Counted from the stretch's first letter, positions 52,947-61,806 are shown. The stretch is 64,000 nucleotides of DNA from RGIG995 sp045543655 (GCA_045543655.1 JAZPXN010000015.1:25246-89245); one strand, 5' to 3'. Program-made: numbers and translations. The notes: generated by a model not told the origin, from the letters alone.

Positions 52947-52975
52947 ATCTTAACATAAGTACATAAATATTTCAA
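52947..52975 (-). promoter_or_regulatory. promoter of the structured RNA / zinc-ribbon gene
   Basis: On the minus strand TTGAAA and TAAGAT with a 17-nt spacer. Confidence 0.7.
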
Positions 52976-53058
52976 GTGCTTTTTATACAGCAGGCTTTAC
53001 CTTAGATGTAAGTGCCAAAATGGCTGCAATCGCGGGGCGGGGTGATGTTACCGCGTCC

Positions 53059-53087
53059 TTGACTTTTCCATGGGCGTATGGTAAAAT
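53059..53087 (+). promoter_or_regulatory. promoter of uxaE
   Basis: TTGACT (53059-53064) and TAAAAT (53082-53087), 17-nt spacer, followed by AAAAAAGGAG before the GTG start. Confidence 0.75.
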
Positions 53088-53123
53088 TATCAAGCTAAAA
53101 AAACAAAAAAGGAGTCTTGCAAC

Positions 53124-54536
53124 GTGCAGAATTTGATTAAGGATTGTCTTGCTGCCGCGCTGGAGCGCGCACCCGGATACTATACCGCGAGAGTCGGAAA
53201 TGATGACTATCTGGTGGTTACCGCAAAGGATGCTCCCGCCTTTGATGTGCTGGCTGCAGAGGGCGACACCAAGGTCTGTCCTCAGAATAACAAGAATGCC
53301 ACGCTTCTGCGTAGCGTCATCGGCTACCTGAACCCCGTGTCCCGCAAGGGTCACAAGTTCACCATCGGTCTGGGCGACCGCCTCGGCTGCGCAGGTGAGG
53401 GTCACCTGAAGCTGTTGGCGGGCAAGGGCATTTTCCCCGTTCTGGCACAGCAGTCCATCCGCGAGCTGAATCTCACCGGCCGTACTTATGAGGATGTGCT
53501 TTGCAGCTCTGTTTGGGCAGTGTTCAACGCAGGCTATACCGATGGCTACGGTGCTGACGGCGACCACCTGAAGCAGCCCTTCGAGATCGAATATGCCATT
53601 GCCTGTGGTTTCTCCATGATCACGCTGGACTGCTCCGAGCATATTGATAACACCATCATGTCCTTGGACGACGCCGCACTGGCTGCGAAGTATGAGCAGA
53701 TCTCTCCCGCGATCCGCAAAGCATACGAGGAAAAGTACCTGCAAAACACCGAATGCGGCATTGCCTTTACCATGAAGTCCCTGATGCAGAGCGCCCTGAT
53801 CTACGGCGATGCCATCGAGTACACTGTAGGTATCTATAACCGCTTCATCAAGCCCAACGGCATCGACTTCGAGATGTCCATTGACGAGACCGCAACGCCC
53901 ACCTCTCCTGAAAACCACTTCTTCCTTGCCTCTGAGCTGTATGCCCGGGGCGTGGAATGCGAGACTCTGGCACCCCGCTTCTGCGGCGAGTTCCAGAAGG
54001 GCATCGACTACATCGGCAATGTGGCACAGTTTGAGGAAGAGTACATTGTCCATGACCGCATTGCCCGTCACTTCGGCTATCGCGTGAGCGTGCACTCCGG
54101 CAGCGACAAGTTCAGTGTGTTCCCTGTGATCCACAAGGTCTCCGTGGGCGGCGTGCATGTGAAGACCGCCGGCACCAACTGGCTGGAAGCCCTCCGCGTG
54201 ATCGCCAAGGCAGATCCCGAGCTGATGCGTCAGATGTACGTTTACGCTGTGGAGAAGCTGCCCATCGCCCAGGCTTACTATCACATCAGACCCACTCAGG
54301 CAGATGCTCCCTCTGTGGAGAATATGCCCGATTCTCAGCTTCCCACCCTGCTGGATGTGGAAGACACCCGTCAGATCCTGCACATTACCTACGGTCTGAT
54401 CCTGAATGAGAAGCGCGACGGCGAGTATGTATTCCGTGACAGACTTTACGACTGCCTGAAGAATAACCGCGCTGCCCTTGCAGCCGGTCTGGAAGCGCAC
54501 ATCGGCAAGCATCTGGCACTGGCTTTCGGCGTGTAA
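53124..54536 (+). CDS. uxaE: tagaturonate epimerase family protein
   Basis: The 470-residue product matches the UxaE family, which epimerises D-tagaturonate to D-fructuronate in galacturonate catabolism in bacteria lacking the usual isomerase route. Conserved stretches include GDRLGCAGEGH, MSIDETATPTSPENHFF and HSGSDKFS, the last containing likely metal/substrate residues. The start is GTG with GGAG 9 nt upstream. No other uxa genes are adjacent; a TIM-barrel sugar isomerase, a MATE transporter and a LarA-type racemase follow. Exact substrate is inferred. Confidence 0.8.
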   Translation: MQNLIKDCLAAALERAPGYYTARVGNDDYLVVTAKDAPAFDVLAAEGDTKVCPQNNKNATLLRSVIGYLNPVSRKGHKFTIGLGDRLGCAGEGHLKLLAGKGIFPVLAQQSIRELNLTGRTYEDVLCSSVWAVFNAGYTDGYGADGDHLKQPFEIEYAIACGFSMITLDCSEHIDNTIMSLDDAALAAKYEQISPAIRKAYEEKYLQNTECGIAFTMKSLMQSALIYGDAIEYTVGIYNRFIKPNGIDFEMSIDETATPTSPENHFFLASELYARGVECETLAPRFCGEFQKGIDYIGNVAQFEEEYIVHDRIARHFGYRVSVHSGSDKFSVFPVIHKVSVGGVHVKTAGTNWLEALRVIAKADPELMRQMYVYAVEKLPIAQAYYHIRPTQADAPSVENMPDSQLPTLLDVEDTRQILHITYGLILNEKRDGEYVFRDRLYDCLKNNRAALAAGLEAHIGKHLALAFGV

Positions 54537-54564
54537 ATACATATAATCGGGCGAATGCCCACTT

Positions 54565-54597
54565 AAAAAGGCTTGACCAAATCGGTCAAGCCTTTTG
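54565..54597. terminator. bidirectional terminator, copy 2
   Basis: AAAAGGCTTGACC, short loop, GGTCAAGCCTTTT, differing from the copy at 52115 only in the loop region; overlaps the 3' end of the convergent MATE gene. Confidence 0.85.
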
Positions 54598-55938
54598 TTT
54601 ATCGAAATTATGGATCCAGTCTGCTGTGAAGAAGTAGATCAGGAAGACGATGCTGCTCAGCGTCCATGTGAGGGGATATGCCCACGAAACAGTGGTCAGC
54701 TCGTTCACGAACTTCACCGCAATGGAAATATAAGTAACGCGGATCACGCACCAACAAGCGAGCATCGTGATCATGGGAACAGTGGGCTTGCCCGCGCCGC
54801 GCATCACTCCTGCGATGCAGTGAGAAAGTGCTAGCAGACAATAGAACAGACAGATGGTACGCATATGCTGTGTGCCGAAGGCGATGGCTTCTTGGGTTTC
54901 GCTGAAAAGGCTGATCAGCTGAGGGGCGAACACATAAGACAGCACGCCGATCCCCTCTGCCATGGTGCAGCTGCACACCACACCAAAGGCAACGCCTTTT
55001 TTTACACGGTCATGCTGTCGCGCGCCCAAATTCTGTCCGACGAAGGTGGACAGTGCTTGGGTAAAGCAGGTCACCGGCAGGAATGCAAAGCCCTCCAGCT
55101 TGGAGTAGGAGCCGCAGCCTGCCATAGCAGCCTTGCCGAAGCTGTTGATATTGGACTGCACGATCACATTCGCAAAGGCGATGACGCTGTTCTGTACGCC
55201 GGAGGGCAGACCGTAACGGACGATCTGCAGGAGACTTTCCTTATCAAAGCCGATCTTGCGGATGTGGACACGGTAGGGCGCATCGATGCGCAGCAGATGC
55301 ACAAAGCAAAGCACAGCACTGACGCCTTGGGAAATGGTGGTGGCGACAGCGGCAGAGCCGACACCCCAGCCCAAGCCTGCCACAAACAGCATATCTAGCG
55401 CAATGTTGACGCCGGTGGAGAAGATCAGGTAATACAGCGGGTGCTTGCTGTCGCCCACAGCATGGAGAATGCCCACGAAGATGTTGTACATCACCGTAAA
55501 GATCGCGCCGCAGAAGTAGAAGCGGAAATACTCGATGGATTGGGGCAGCACCTCGGCAGGTGTGCCCATCCACTGCAGGATGATGGGGGTCAGCGCAACG
55601 CCCGCAACGGTCAGGGCTGCGCCGGTGACCAAACCGAAGGCGATGGCGGTGTGGATGGCTTTGTTGACGGTGCTAAACTGCTTTGCACCGTAGGCACGGG
55701 CGATGACCACGCCGGCACCCATGGCAACACCATTGAAAAAGCTGACCATCATAAAGATCAGACTGCCGGAGGAGCTGACCGCAGCCAAAGCATCGTCGCC
55801 GATGTAATTGCCCACACACCATGCGTCGAAGGCGTTATATAATTGCTGGAACACGTTGCCTAGGAACACCGGCAGCGCAAAAAACAGCATGGCTTTCCAA
55901 ATAGAGCCTTCTGTCAGGGAATGACGTTGGGAACGCAA
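54586..55938 (-). CDS. MATE-family efflux transporter
   Basis: A 450-residue multidrug/small-molecule:cation antiporter with twelve hydrophobic segments. The first helix block (ALPVFLGNVFQQLYNAFDAW) and the VGNYIGDDALAAVSSSGSL motif are typical of the DinF/NorM-like MATE group in Clostridia. Its last codons lie in the terminator shared with uxaE. It starts 12 nt after the upstream isomerase gene, so the two form one unit. Confidence 0.92.
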   Translation of the reverse strand: MRSQRHSLTEGSIWKAMLFFALPVFLGNVFQQLYNAFDAWCVGNYIGDDALAAVSSSGSLIFMMVSFFNGVAMGAGVVIARAYGAKQFSTVNKAIHTAIAFGLVTGAALTVAGVALTPIILQWMGTPAEVLPQSIEYFRFYFCGAIFTVMYNIFVGILHAVGDSKHPLYYLIFSTGVNIALDMLFVAGLGWGVGSAAVATTISQGVSAVLCFVHLLRIDAPYRVHIRKIGFDKESLLQIVRYGLPSGVQNSVIAFANVIVQSNINSFGKAAMAGCGSYSKLEGFAFLPVTCFTQALSTFVGQNLGARQHDRVKKGVAFGVVCSCTMAEGIGVLSYVFAPQLISLFSETQEAIAFGTQHMRTICLFYCLLALSHCIAGVMRGAGKPTVPMITMLACWCVIRVTYISIAVKFVNELTTVSWAYPLTWTLSSIVFLIYFFTADWIHNFDKQKA

Positions 55939-55950
55939 GGGAAGTCCTCC

Positions 55951-56790
55951 TTATTTTGCGTATTGATGCGCGATCAGCTGCGCCCGCTCTGCCGCTCTTT
56001 CGATGAACTGTTCCAGAGAAAGGTGCAGGTAGGGGAGATCCGCTTCGTTTTTCGATTTCGTGCGGGTCTTCAGCTCGAAATTTAAGATCTCCTGTGGTGC
56101 GGCGGAGCGCAGACGCGTGAGCACATGATCCCAGTCAAGGCTGCCGTCAAAGGGGATGAAATGCAGATCGTCGCCACCATTGAAGACGCCGGCAGGATCA
56201 CGCACGCCGAAATTGTCATGCAGGTGGGTCATGATGAGCTGATTGCCAAATCGGCGGAGCAGATCCGTGTTCGGAGGATAGCAGGAATCGTGACCGCAGT
56301 CCCAGCAAAAGCCCACATTCGGGTGATCCTGATAGCGCGTCAGCAAAGCGCACAGATATTCTGTGCCTTCTAAATTCTCAAAAGCAATGCAGATGCCATT
56401 TTGCCCGGCATATTCCACAAGCGCATCGAAATGCCGGAAATCCGGCAATGCTTCCGGGAAGGTGTAATGAAGACCCTGCCAGCTGTGAACCACAAGAATC
56501 GGCACATGGAACTTTGCGCAGGTGTCGATGCTTTTCTTGAGAAGTGCCAGCACCTCGACAGCTTCGGCTGATTCCGGCTGCCACAAGGGTGCGGTGCTTC
56601 TGCGGGGCGCGTGGAGGGACTGAACGGTCATGCCCTTTGCATGCACGCACCTTGCAAGCGCTGCCAGATCCAAATCCTCCGACCAAAGAGGGGAAACGGC
56701 GGAAAAGCCTGCGTTATTCAGAAGTGCAATGACCTCTGCCATAGGGCAGTCATATTGTGCCTGCAGAGAAAAACCGATTTTGGGTATCAC
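55951..56790 (-). CDS. sugar phosphate isomerase/epimerase-like TIM barrel protein
   Basis: A 279-residue AP_endonuc_2 (xylose isomerase-like) barrel. Metal-site residues are recognisable as VVHSW, AFENLEGTE, CWDCGHDSC and THLHDNFG, with FELKTR near the end. Family members act on keto sugars such as tagatose, hydroxypyruvate or inosose; the true substrate is not evident. The start is GTG with GGAGGTGA upstream. It is co-directional with the MATE gene and divergent from larA. Confidence 0.82.
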   Translation of the reverse strand: MIPKIGFSLQAQYDCPMAEVIALLNNAGFSAVSPLWSEDLDLAALARCVHAKGMTVQSLHAPRRSTAPLWQPESAEAVEVLALLKKSIDTCAKFHVPILVVHSWQGLHYTFPEALPDFRHFDALVEYAGQNGICIAFENLEGTEYLCALLTRYQDHPNVGFCWDCGHDSCYPPNTDLLRRFGNQLIMTHLHDNFGVRDPAGVFNGGDDLHFIPFDGSLDWDHVLTRLRSAAPQEILNFELKTRTKSKNEADLPYLHLSLEQFIERAAERAQLIAHQYAK

Positions 56791-56810
56791 AAGATCACCT
56801 CCACTTGGGT

Positions 56811-56839
56811 ATTATATCACCCGATTTCTCAAAATGCAA
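56811..56839 (-). promoter_or_regulatory. promoter of the isomerase-MATE unit
   Basis: On the minus strand TTGCAT and TATAAT, 17-nt spacer. Confidence 0.75.
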
Positions 56840-56862
56840 TCGTTCGACAGGCGTCTTGTGTC

Positions 56863-56891
56863 TTGTAAAAGGGAGCACTGCATGGTATAAT
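56863..56891 (+). promoter_or_regulatory. promoter of larA
   Basis: TTGTAA (56863-56868) and TATAAT (56886-56891), 17-nt spacer, followed by AAGGAGG. Confidence 0.75.
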
Positions 56892-56912
56892 CAGCAAAAA
56901 GGAGGTGCTCGC

Positions 56913-58187
56913 ATGGAAGAGATTTTCTTTCCTTACGGAAAAGAAATGCTGTCACAATGCTTTGAGGACGGAGAACTTGCCGGTGTTTTGACCTCGGCAA
57001 TCGGCGAATATCAGGCGGAATACGATGCGGAAACACTGGTTAAAAAAGCCCTTGCTGCGCCGATTGCTTCGCCTTCGTTGGCAGAATTGGCGAAGGGGAA
57101 GAAGCGGGTCGTCATCATCGCCAGCGATCATACCCGTCCCGTACCCAGCAAGGTCATCCTTCCTGCCATGCTGCAGGAGATCCGCAAGGGAAATCCCAAC
57201 GCGCAGATCACCATCCTGATCGCCACCGGCTGTCATCGGGAAACGACAAAGCAGGAGCTGATCGCCAAATTCGGCGAGGAGATCGCTGCAAAGGAAGAGA
57301 TCTATATCCACAACTGTGACGAGCGGGAAAAGCTGAGAAACATCGGCACGCTTCCCTCCGGCGGTGCCTGCGAGATCAACACCATTGCGCTGGATGCGGA
57401 TTTGTTGGTTGCCGAGGGGTTTATTGAGCCGCACTTTTTCGCGGGCTTCTCCGGCGGCAGAAAGAGTGTGCTGCCCGGCATTGCCGGCAGAGCAACGGTG
57501 CTTGCCAACCATTGCTCCGAGTTTATCGATTCGCCCAAAGCCCGCACCGGCTTACTGGAGGGCAATCCCATCCATGAGGATATGCTCTGGGCGGCAAAGA
57601 CTGCCGGTCTTGCCTTCATCGTTAATGTAGTGCTGAATGAAAACAAGGAAGTCATTTATGCCACCGCCGGACATCCCGAGCGCGCCCATGAAGCCGGCGT
57701 TCAGTTCCTTTCCAAGCTGTGCGCGGTCAAGCCGATGGAAGCGGATGTGGTCATCACGACAAATGGCGGCTACCCGCTGGATCAAAATATGTATCAGGCG
57801 GTCAAGGGGATGACCGCTGCCGAGGCGACGGTCAAGGAGGGCGGCGTGATCATCATTGCCGCAAAATCCAATGACGGCGTGGGCGGCGATCACTTCTACC
57901 ATCAGCTGGCGGACGAGCCGGATATCCACAAGACCATGGCACTTTTCCGCAGCCGCGGTCGCGGCGAGACCGTTCCCGATCAATGGCAGACGCAGATTTT
58001 GCTGCGGGTGCTGATGCGAGCCAGTGTGATCTATATCTCCGAAATGGATGACGAAACAGTCAGGAAAATGCACATGACACCGGCACATTCCATCGAAGAA
58101 GCGTTGGAGATTGCAAAGAAACTACTTAATAAAGAGCATCCAACTATCACGGCGATCCCGGATGGCGTATCGGTGATTGTGAAATGA
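56913..58187 (+). CDS. larA: LarA-type nickel-pincer racemase/epimerase
   Basis: The 424-residue product aligns without offset to lactate racemase LarA: H108 (GCHRE), H174 (EPHFF), K184 (GGRKS) and H200 (LANH) are all present, the residues that hold the nickel-pincer cofactor and catalyse hydride transfer. LarA homologues also racemise or epimerise other 2-hydroxyacids, including sugar acids, and the neighbouring uxaE hints at this. The cofactor-making larB, larC and larE are not in the window. ATG follows AAGGAGGTG. Confidence 0.88.
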   Translation: MEEIFFPYGKEMLSQCFEDGELAGVLTSAIGEYQAEYDAETLVKKALAAPIASPSLAELAKGKKRVVIIASDHTRPVPSKVILPAMLQEIRKGNPNAQITILIATGCHRETTKQELIAKFGEEIAAKEEIYIHNCDEREKLRNIGTLPSGGACEINTIALDADLLVAEGFIEPHFFAGFSGGRKSVLPGIAGRATVLANHCSEFIDSPKARTGLLEGNPIHEDMLWAAKTAGLAFIVNVVLNENKEVIYATAGHPERAHEAGVQFLSKLCAVKPMEADVVITTNGGYPLDQNMYQAVKGMTAAEATVKEGGVIIIAAKSNDGVGGDHFYHQLADEPDIHKTMALFRSRGRGETVPDQWQTQILLRVLMRASVIYISEMDDETVRKMHMTPAHSIEEALEIAKKLLNKEHPTITAIPDGVSVIVK

Positions 58188-58218
58188 AAAAACGGACGGC
58201 TTGTGCCGTCCGTTTTTT
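58187..58218. terminator. terminator after larA
   Basis: Perfect 14-bp stem AAAAAACGGACGGC, loop TTGT, ending in TTTTTT. Confidence 0.9.
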
Positions 58219-58249
58219 AATGCAAGTCAAGAATATTGCTCCTTAGCTG

Positions 58250-58873
58250 TTACAGTTCTGCGAAAGAGTAGATGTAACGGTCTGCCACCAGTTTCATCTG
58301 CTCGACCATGTCCTCGGAGGACTTGTCGTAGACGGCAACGGCAGTCATACCGGCTTTTTTCGCAGTGGAGACAGAGCCGATGTTGTCGTCGAGGAAAATA
58401 CAGTCGGCAAGCTCCTGATGCAGCGCCTGCGCGACCTTTTCATAGAGCAGCGTATCTGCCTTCGTCAGACTGAAATCCTCGCAGCTCCAGATATGGTCAA
58501 ACAGCTCGTAAACACCCACCCGCTTCAGGCAGGGGTCAAGAACCACATGGGGGCTGGCGGTCAGGACATTCAGGCTGTGACCGGCTTGGCGCAGCTGCTG
58601 CAGCTTTTCATAAACATCATTTTTCAATGGGATTTCGTAAAGATACGCAGGAACCATGGCTTCCGCCGCGTTTGCGACGAAGGTGTCGATATCCTTGGTG
58701 TAGCCGCATTGGATCGCATACTGTGCAGTACCTTTATAGCCCAGCGGTGTGATGATCTTGATGAAATCGTCAGGCAAGGGGAGTCCCTCTTTCTGGAAGA
58801 TCCGAACCATTGCATTTGCGAAGGTGGGCATGGAGTCTACCAGCGTGCCGTCGAAATCAAAAATATAAGTCAT
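58250..58873 (-). CDS. HAD-superfamily hydrolase (phosphatase, PGP/beta-PGM-like)
   Basis: A 207-residue HAD protein with motif I DFDGTLVDS near residue 6, an alpha-helical cap (about 18-85), motif II LTASP, the KADTLL lysine region and motif IV FLDDN. The substrate is likely a small phosphorylated metabolite. The ATG at 58873 fits an AAGGAT site better than the TTG two codons upstream. It is the last gene of the isc unit, 8 nt after pdxK. Confidence 0.85.
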   Translation of the reverse strand: MTYIFDFDGTLVDSMPTFANAMVRIFQKEGLPLPDDFIKIITPLGYKGTAQYAIQCGYTKDIDTFVANAAEAMVPAYLYEIPLKNDVYEKLQQLRQAGHSLNVLTASPHVVLDPCLKRVGVYELFDHIWSCEDFSLTKADTLLYEKVAQALHQELADCIFLDDNIGSVSTAKKAGMTAVAVYDKSSEDMVEQMKLVADRYIYSFAEL

Positions 58874-58881
58874 AATCAATC

Positions 58882-59715
58882 TTATCCTTCAAGAGCCTGA
58901 ATCAGTTTCATCAGCACAGGCTCGAATTTGGCACCGTACCAGTGGCTGGCATCGCCTGCGGTTGCCTTGATGCATTCGACTGTGTAGTCCGCGGCGATCT
59001 TGGCGGCATCGTAGGCGGTCTTGCCCCGTACCAGCGCGCCGGTAAAGGCAGAGGAGTAGATGTCGCCGGTGCCGTGGCAGCTGTTGGGGAGCTTGTCATG
59101 CTCGTAGTAGGCTTTCTGACCGTCCTGCAGAACCAGCACGCCGGTTCTTTCCGGCTTGTAGGATACGCCGGTCAAAATGACGTTTTTGCAGCCCAGAGCA
59201 GTCAGCTTGGAAAGCAGTGTATCGATATATGCGGTGTCGTATTCCTCCCGATAGTCGCTATCGGTGAGGAAGCAGGCTTCTGTAATGTTGGGAACGATGA
59301 AGTCTGCCTTTGCGCAAAGACCCTTCATGGCATCTACAAAAGCATCATCGAAGCCGGGATACAGCTTTCCGTTATCTGCCATAGCGGGATCCACGATCTT
59401 GACACAACCCGGTGCGGCAACAGTTTTGAAGAAATCTTCGATGTACTCGATCTGCTTGGTGCTGCCCAGATAGCCGGTGTAGATGGCATCAAAGGCAATG
59501 CCCTCCTTGACCCAGTGATCCTTGATCCCGGGCATATCCTCCGTCAGATCCCGGAAGGTAAAGCCCGTGAAGCCGGCTGTGTGGGTCGACAGCACCGCGG
59601 AGGGAAGCACGCAGGTTTCGATTCCGCAGGCGGAGATGATGGGCAGGGCAACGGTCAATGAGCATTGTCCAACGCAGGAAATGTCTTGAATGGTTAATAC
59701 TTTTTTGTAGTTCAT
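58882..59715 (-). CDS. pdxK: pyridoxamine/pyridoxal kinase
   Basis: Phosphorylates pyridoxal or pyridoxamine to feed PLP synthesis. The 277-residue ribokinase-like product has the N-terminal SCVGQCSL, ACGIETCVLPSAVLSTHT (vitamin-binding), DPAMADNGKLY and the anion-hole motif GTGDIYSSAF. Its place after the isc genes is sensible, since cysteine desulfurase needs PLP. The pdxK/pdxY naming among family members is not settled. Confidence 0.88.
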   Translation of the reverse strand: MNYKKVLTIQDISCVGQCSLTVALPIISACGIETCVLPSAVLSTHTAGFTGFTFRDLTEDMPGIKDHWVKEGIAFDAIYTGYLGSTKQIEYIEDFFKTVAAPGCVKIVDPAMADNGKLYPGFDDAFVDAMKGLCAKADFIVPNITEACFLTDSDYREEYDTAYIDTLLSKLTALGCKNVILTGVSYKPERTGVLVLQDGQKAYYEHDKLPNSCHGTGDIYSSAFTGALVRGKTAYDAAKIAADYTVECIKATAGDASHWYGAKFEPVLMKLIQALEG

Positions 59716-59739
59716 AATGATGCCTCCTTGGTGTATAGG

Positions 59740-60147
59740 TTACTCTTTTTCCAAGAGATTTGCGACGGTGATGCCTTCGAAAAAGTTGTCGATCATGGCG
59801 TCGAGCTTTTCCCACATGGGACGTGCTTCACAGCAGTTGCCCCGCTGGCAGCCGGCAGGGGTGTTGGCGGTGCAGGATACGGCGGCGAGAGAGCCTTCCG
59901 TCAATTTGAGAATGCTTCCGATGGTATATTGCTCCGGCGTACGGCTGAGCCGATAACCGCCGCCCTTGCCGTGAACGGCATCGACAAAATCTGCCTTGGA
60001 CAGAACGGTCATAATGGACTCCAGGTATTTCTGGGAAATGTGTTCCGCTTCGGCAATTTCCTTCAGGGGAACATATTCACCTGCGTCCTTTTGCGCCAGA
60101 TACACCATCACGCGCAGCGCATAGCGCCCTTTTGTTGATACGATCAT
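59740..60147 (-). CDS. iscR: Rrf2/IscR-family Fe-S cluster regulator
   Basis: A 135-residue winged-helix repressor. The DNA-binding helices lie in TKGRYALRVMVYLAQ and ISQKYLESIM; the KGGGYRL wing follows. Cysteines in SCTANTPAGCQRGNCC are in the position of the IscR cluster ligands, so it probably senses Fe-S status. It belongs to the isc unit and likely binds the repeated ACCTA..TAGGT sites in front of iscS. Confidence 0.9.
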   Translation of the reverse strand: MIVSTKGRYALRVMVYLAQKDAGEYVPLKEIAEAEHISQKYLESIMTVLSKADFVDAVHGKGGGYRLSRTPEQYTIGSILKLTEGSLAAVSCTANTPAGCQRGNCCEARPMWEKLDAMIDNFFEGITVANLLEKE

Positions 60148-60151
60148 AGGC

Positions 60152-60580
60152 TTAATCGCAGTGCGCGCAATGCTCGCAGTCAGGGAAGTCCTTTTCGTCG
60201 TAGGGAATGCCGTTCTTGTCGAAATAGTCCTTCAGTGCGTTTTTGATGGCTTCTTCAGCCAGAACGGAGCAGTGCATTTTGTGAAGGGGCAGACCGTCCA
60301 GCGCCTCGGCAACTGCTTTGTTGGTCAGCTGCATTGCTTCGTGGATGGATTTGCCCATGATCATTTCCGTTGCCATGGAGGACGACGCGATAGCACTGCC
60401 GCAGCCGAAGGTCTCAAACTTTACATCGACAATGATGTCGTTTTCGATCTTCAGATAGATCTTCATGATGTCGCCGCACTTGGCATTGCCGACTTCGCCG
60501 ACGCCGTCGGCGTTTTCAATGACACCCACATTGCGGGGATGGGTGAAGTGGTCCATAACCTTTTCGCTGTAAAGAGCCAT
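60152..60580 (-). CDS. iscU: Fe-S cluster scaffold protein IscU/NifU-N
   Basis: The scaffold on which IscS-derived sulfur and iron build clusters. The 142-residue product has the three cluster cysteines in NAKCGD, FGCGSAIASSS and MHCSVLAEEA. The C-terminus has an additional CxxCxxC motif (CEHCAHC), absent from most IscU proteins. ATG at 60580 is chosen with GGAGA upstream. It is 15 nt after iscS. Confidence 0.93.
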   Translation of the reverse strand: MALYSEKVMDHFTHPRNVGVIENADGVGEVGNAKCGDIMKIYLKIENDIIVDVKFETFGCGSAIASSSMATEMIMGKSIHEAMQLTNKAVAEALDGLPLHKMHCSVLAEEAIKNALKDYFDKNGIPYDEKDFPDCEHCAHCD

Positions 60581-60595
60581 AATTTTTATCTCCAA

Positions 60596-61783
60596 TCAAA
60601 GAATATAGTTGCGCTTGCCGGTCTGCAGGTCGCGCCATACGGGGGAAATGCCCCGCAGGTAGGAAACGACCTCGGGAACGACAGTCAGAATGTGATCGAT
60701 TTCAGCCTCGGTGTTCTCGTGGCTGAGGGAAAGACGCAGCGAGCCGTGGGCAACATCGTGTACACGTCCGATCGCCAGCAGCACATGGCTGGGATCGAGA
60801 GAGCCGGAGGTGCAGGCAGAGCCGGAGGATGCCTGAACGCCCTTCATATCCAGCAGCAGCAGGAGGGATTCGCCCTCGATGCCCTCAAAGCAGAAGCTGA
60901 CATTGCCGGGAAGACGGTTGTCTGGATCGCCGTTCAGGGCGCTGTGGGGGATTTGGGAGAGTCCCGCGATCAGCTTGTCCCGCAGGGCTGCGACCTTGGC
61001 GGCGTTGGTGTCGAGCTTTGCAGTCGCTTCCTCAAGAGCGGCAGCCATGCCGCAGATGGCGGGAAGATTTTCCGTGCCGGCGCGCTTGCCGCGCTCCTGT
61101 GCGCCGCCGTTGATCAGATTGGTCAGGGGGAAGCCCCGGCGGCAGTAGAGGACGCCGATGCCCTTGGGTCCGTGGAACTTATGGGCAGACAGGCTCAAAA
61201 GGTCGATGTTTTCCGCTTTGACGTTGATGTGCAGATGACCTGCCGCCTGCACCGCATCGGTGTGGAAGGGAACACCTGCTTCCTTGCAGATCGCGCCGAT
61301 CTCAGCGATGGGGAGGACAGAGCCGATCTCATTGTTGGCGTACATCACCGTGACAAGGCAGGTGTCCTCACGCAGGGCGTTTTTGACAGCTTCTGCGGTG
61401 GTATTGTGACCTTCCCGGACGTCGAGATAGGTGACCTCGTAGCCCTCTTTTTCCAGCTTTTGCAGCACGTGCAGCACGGCATGATGCTCAAAAGCGGTGG
61501 AAATAATGTGCTTTTTGCCCTTGCGCGCGCCCACTGCCGCGGCAGAGAGGATTGCCATGTTGTCTGCCTCGCTGCCGCCGGAGGTGAAATAGACCTCGCG
61601 GGGTTCGCAGCCGATGCATTTTGCGATGCGCTCCCGGGCATCCTCCAGCAGCTCCTTGGCTTCCTGACCGGCGGAATGCAGACTGGAAGGGTTGCCGTAG
61701 TAGGTTTCAAAAGCCGGCATCATCGCCTTGAGGGCGGTGGCGCTGAGCTTGGTGGTGGCGGCATTATCCGCGTAAACTTGCAT
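60596..61783 (-). CDS. iscS: cysteine desulfurase
   Basis: PLP enzyme releasing sulfur from cysteine for Fe-S clusters and thiolation. The 395-residue product has DNAATT at the start, the PLP lysine in SAHKFHGPKG, and the mobile catalytic cysteine in SSGSACTSGSLDPSHV. It leads the unit iscS-iscU-iscR-pdxK-HAD. CAGGAGG lies upstream of the ATG. Confidence 0.95.
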   Translation of the reverse strand: MQVYADNAATTKLSATALKAMMPAFETYYGNPSSLHSAGQEAKELLEDARERIAKCIGCEPREVYFTSGGSEADNMAILSAAAVGARKGKKHIISTAFEHHAVLHVLQKLEKEGYEVTYLDVREGHNTTAEAVKNALREDTCLVTVMYANNEIGSVLPIAEIGAICKEAGVPFHTDAVQAAGHLHINVKAENIDLLSLSAHKFHGPKGIGVLYCRRGFPLTNLINGGAQERGKRAGTENLPAICGMAAALEEATAKLDTNAAKVAALRDKLIAGLSQIPHSALNGDPDNRLPGNVSFCFEGIEGESLLLLLDMKGVQASSGSACTSGSLDPSHVLLAIGRVHDVAHGSLRLSLSHENTEAEIDHILTVVPEVVSYLRGISPVWRDLQTGKRNYIL

Positions 61784-61806
61784 ATAAAAACCTCCTGAAG
61801 GGATTT

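Noticed and set aside
52983..54542. Long open frame of 519 codons on the minus strand
   Set aside because: It is antisense to uxaE, whose codon pattern, start signals and protein family are clear; the antisense product is a low-complexity shadow without motifs.
60161..61798. Open frame of 545 codons on the plus strand
   Set aside because: Antisense to iscU and iscS, which are unmistakable; Gly/Asp/His-rich shadow composition.
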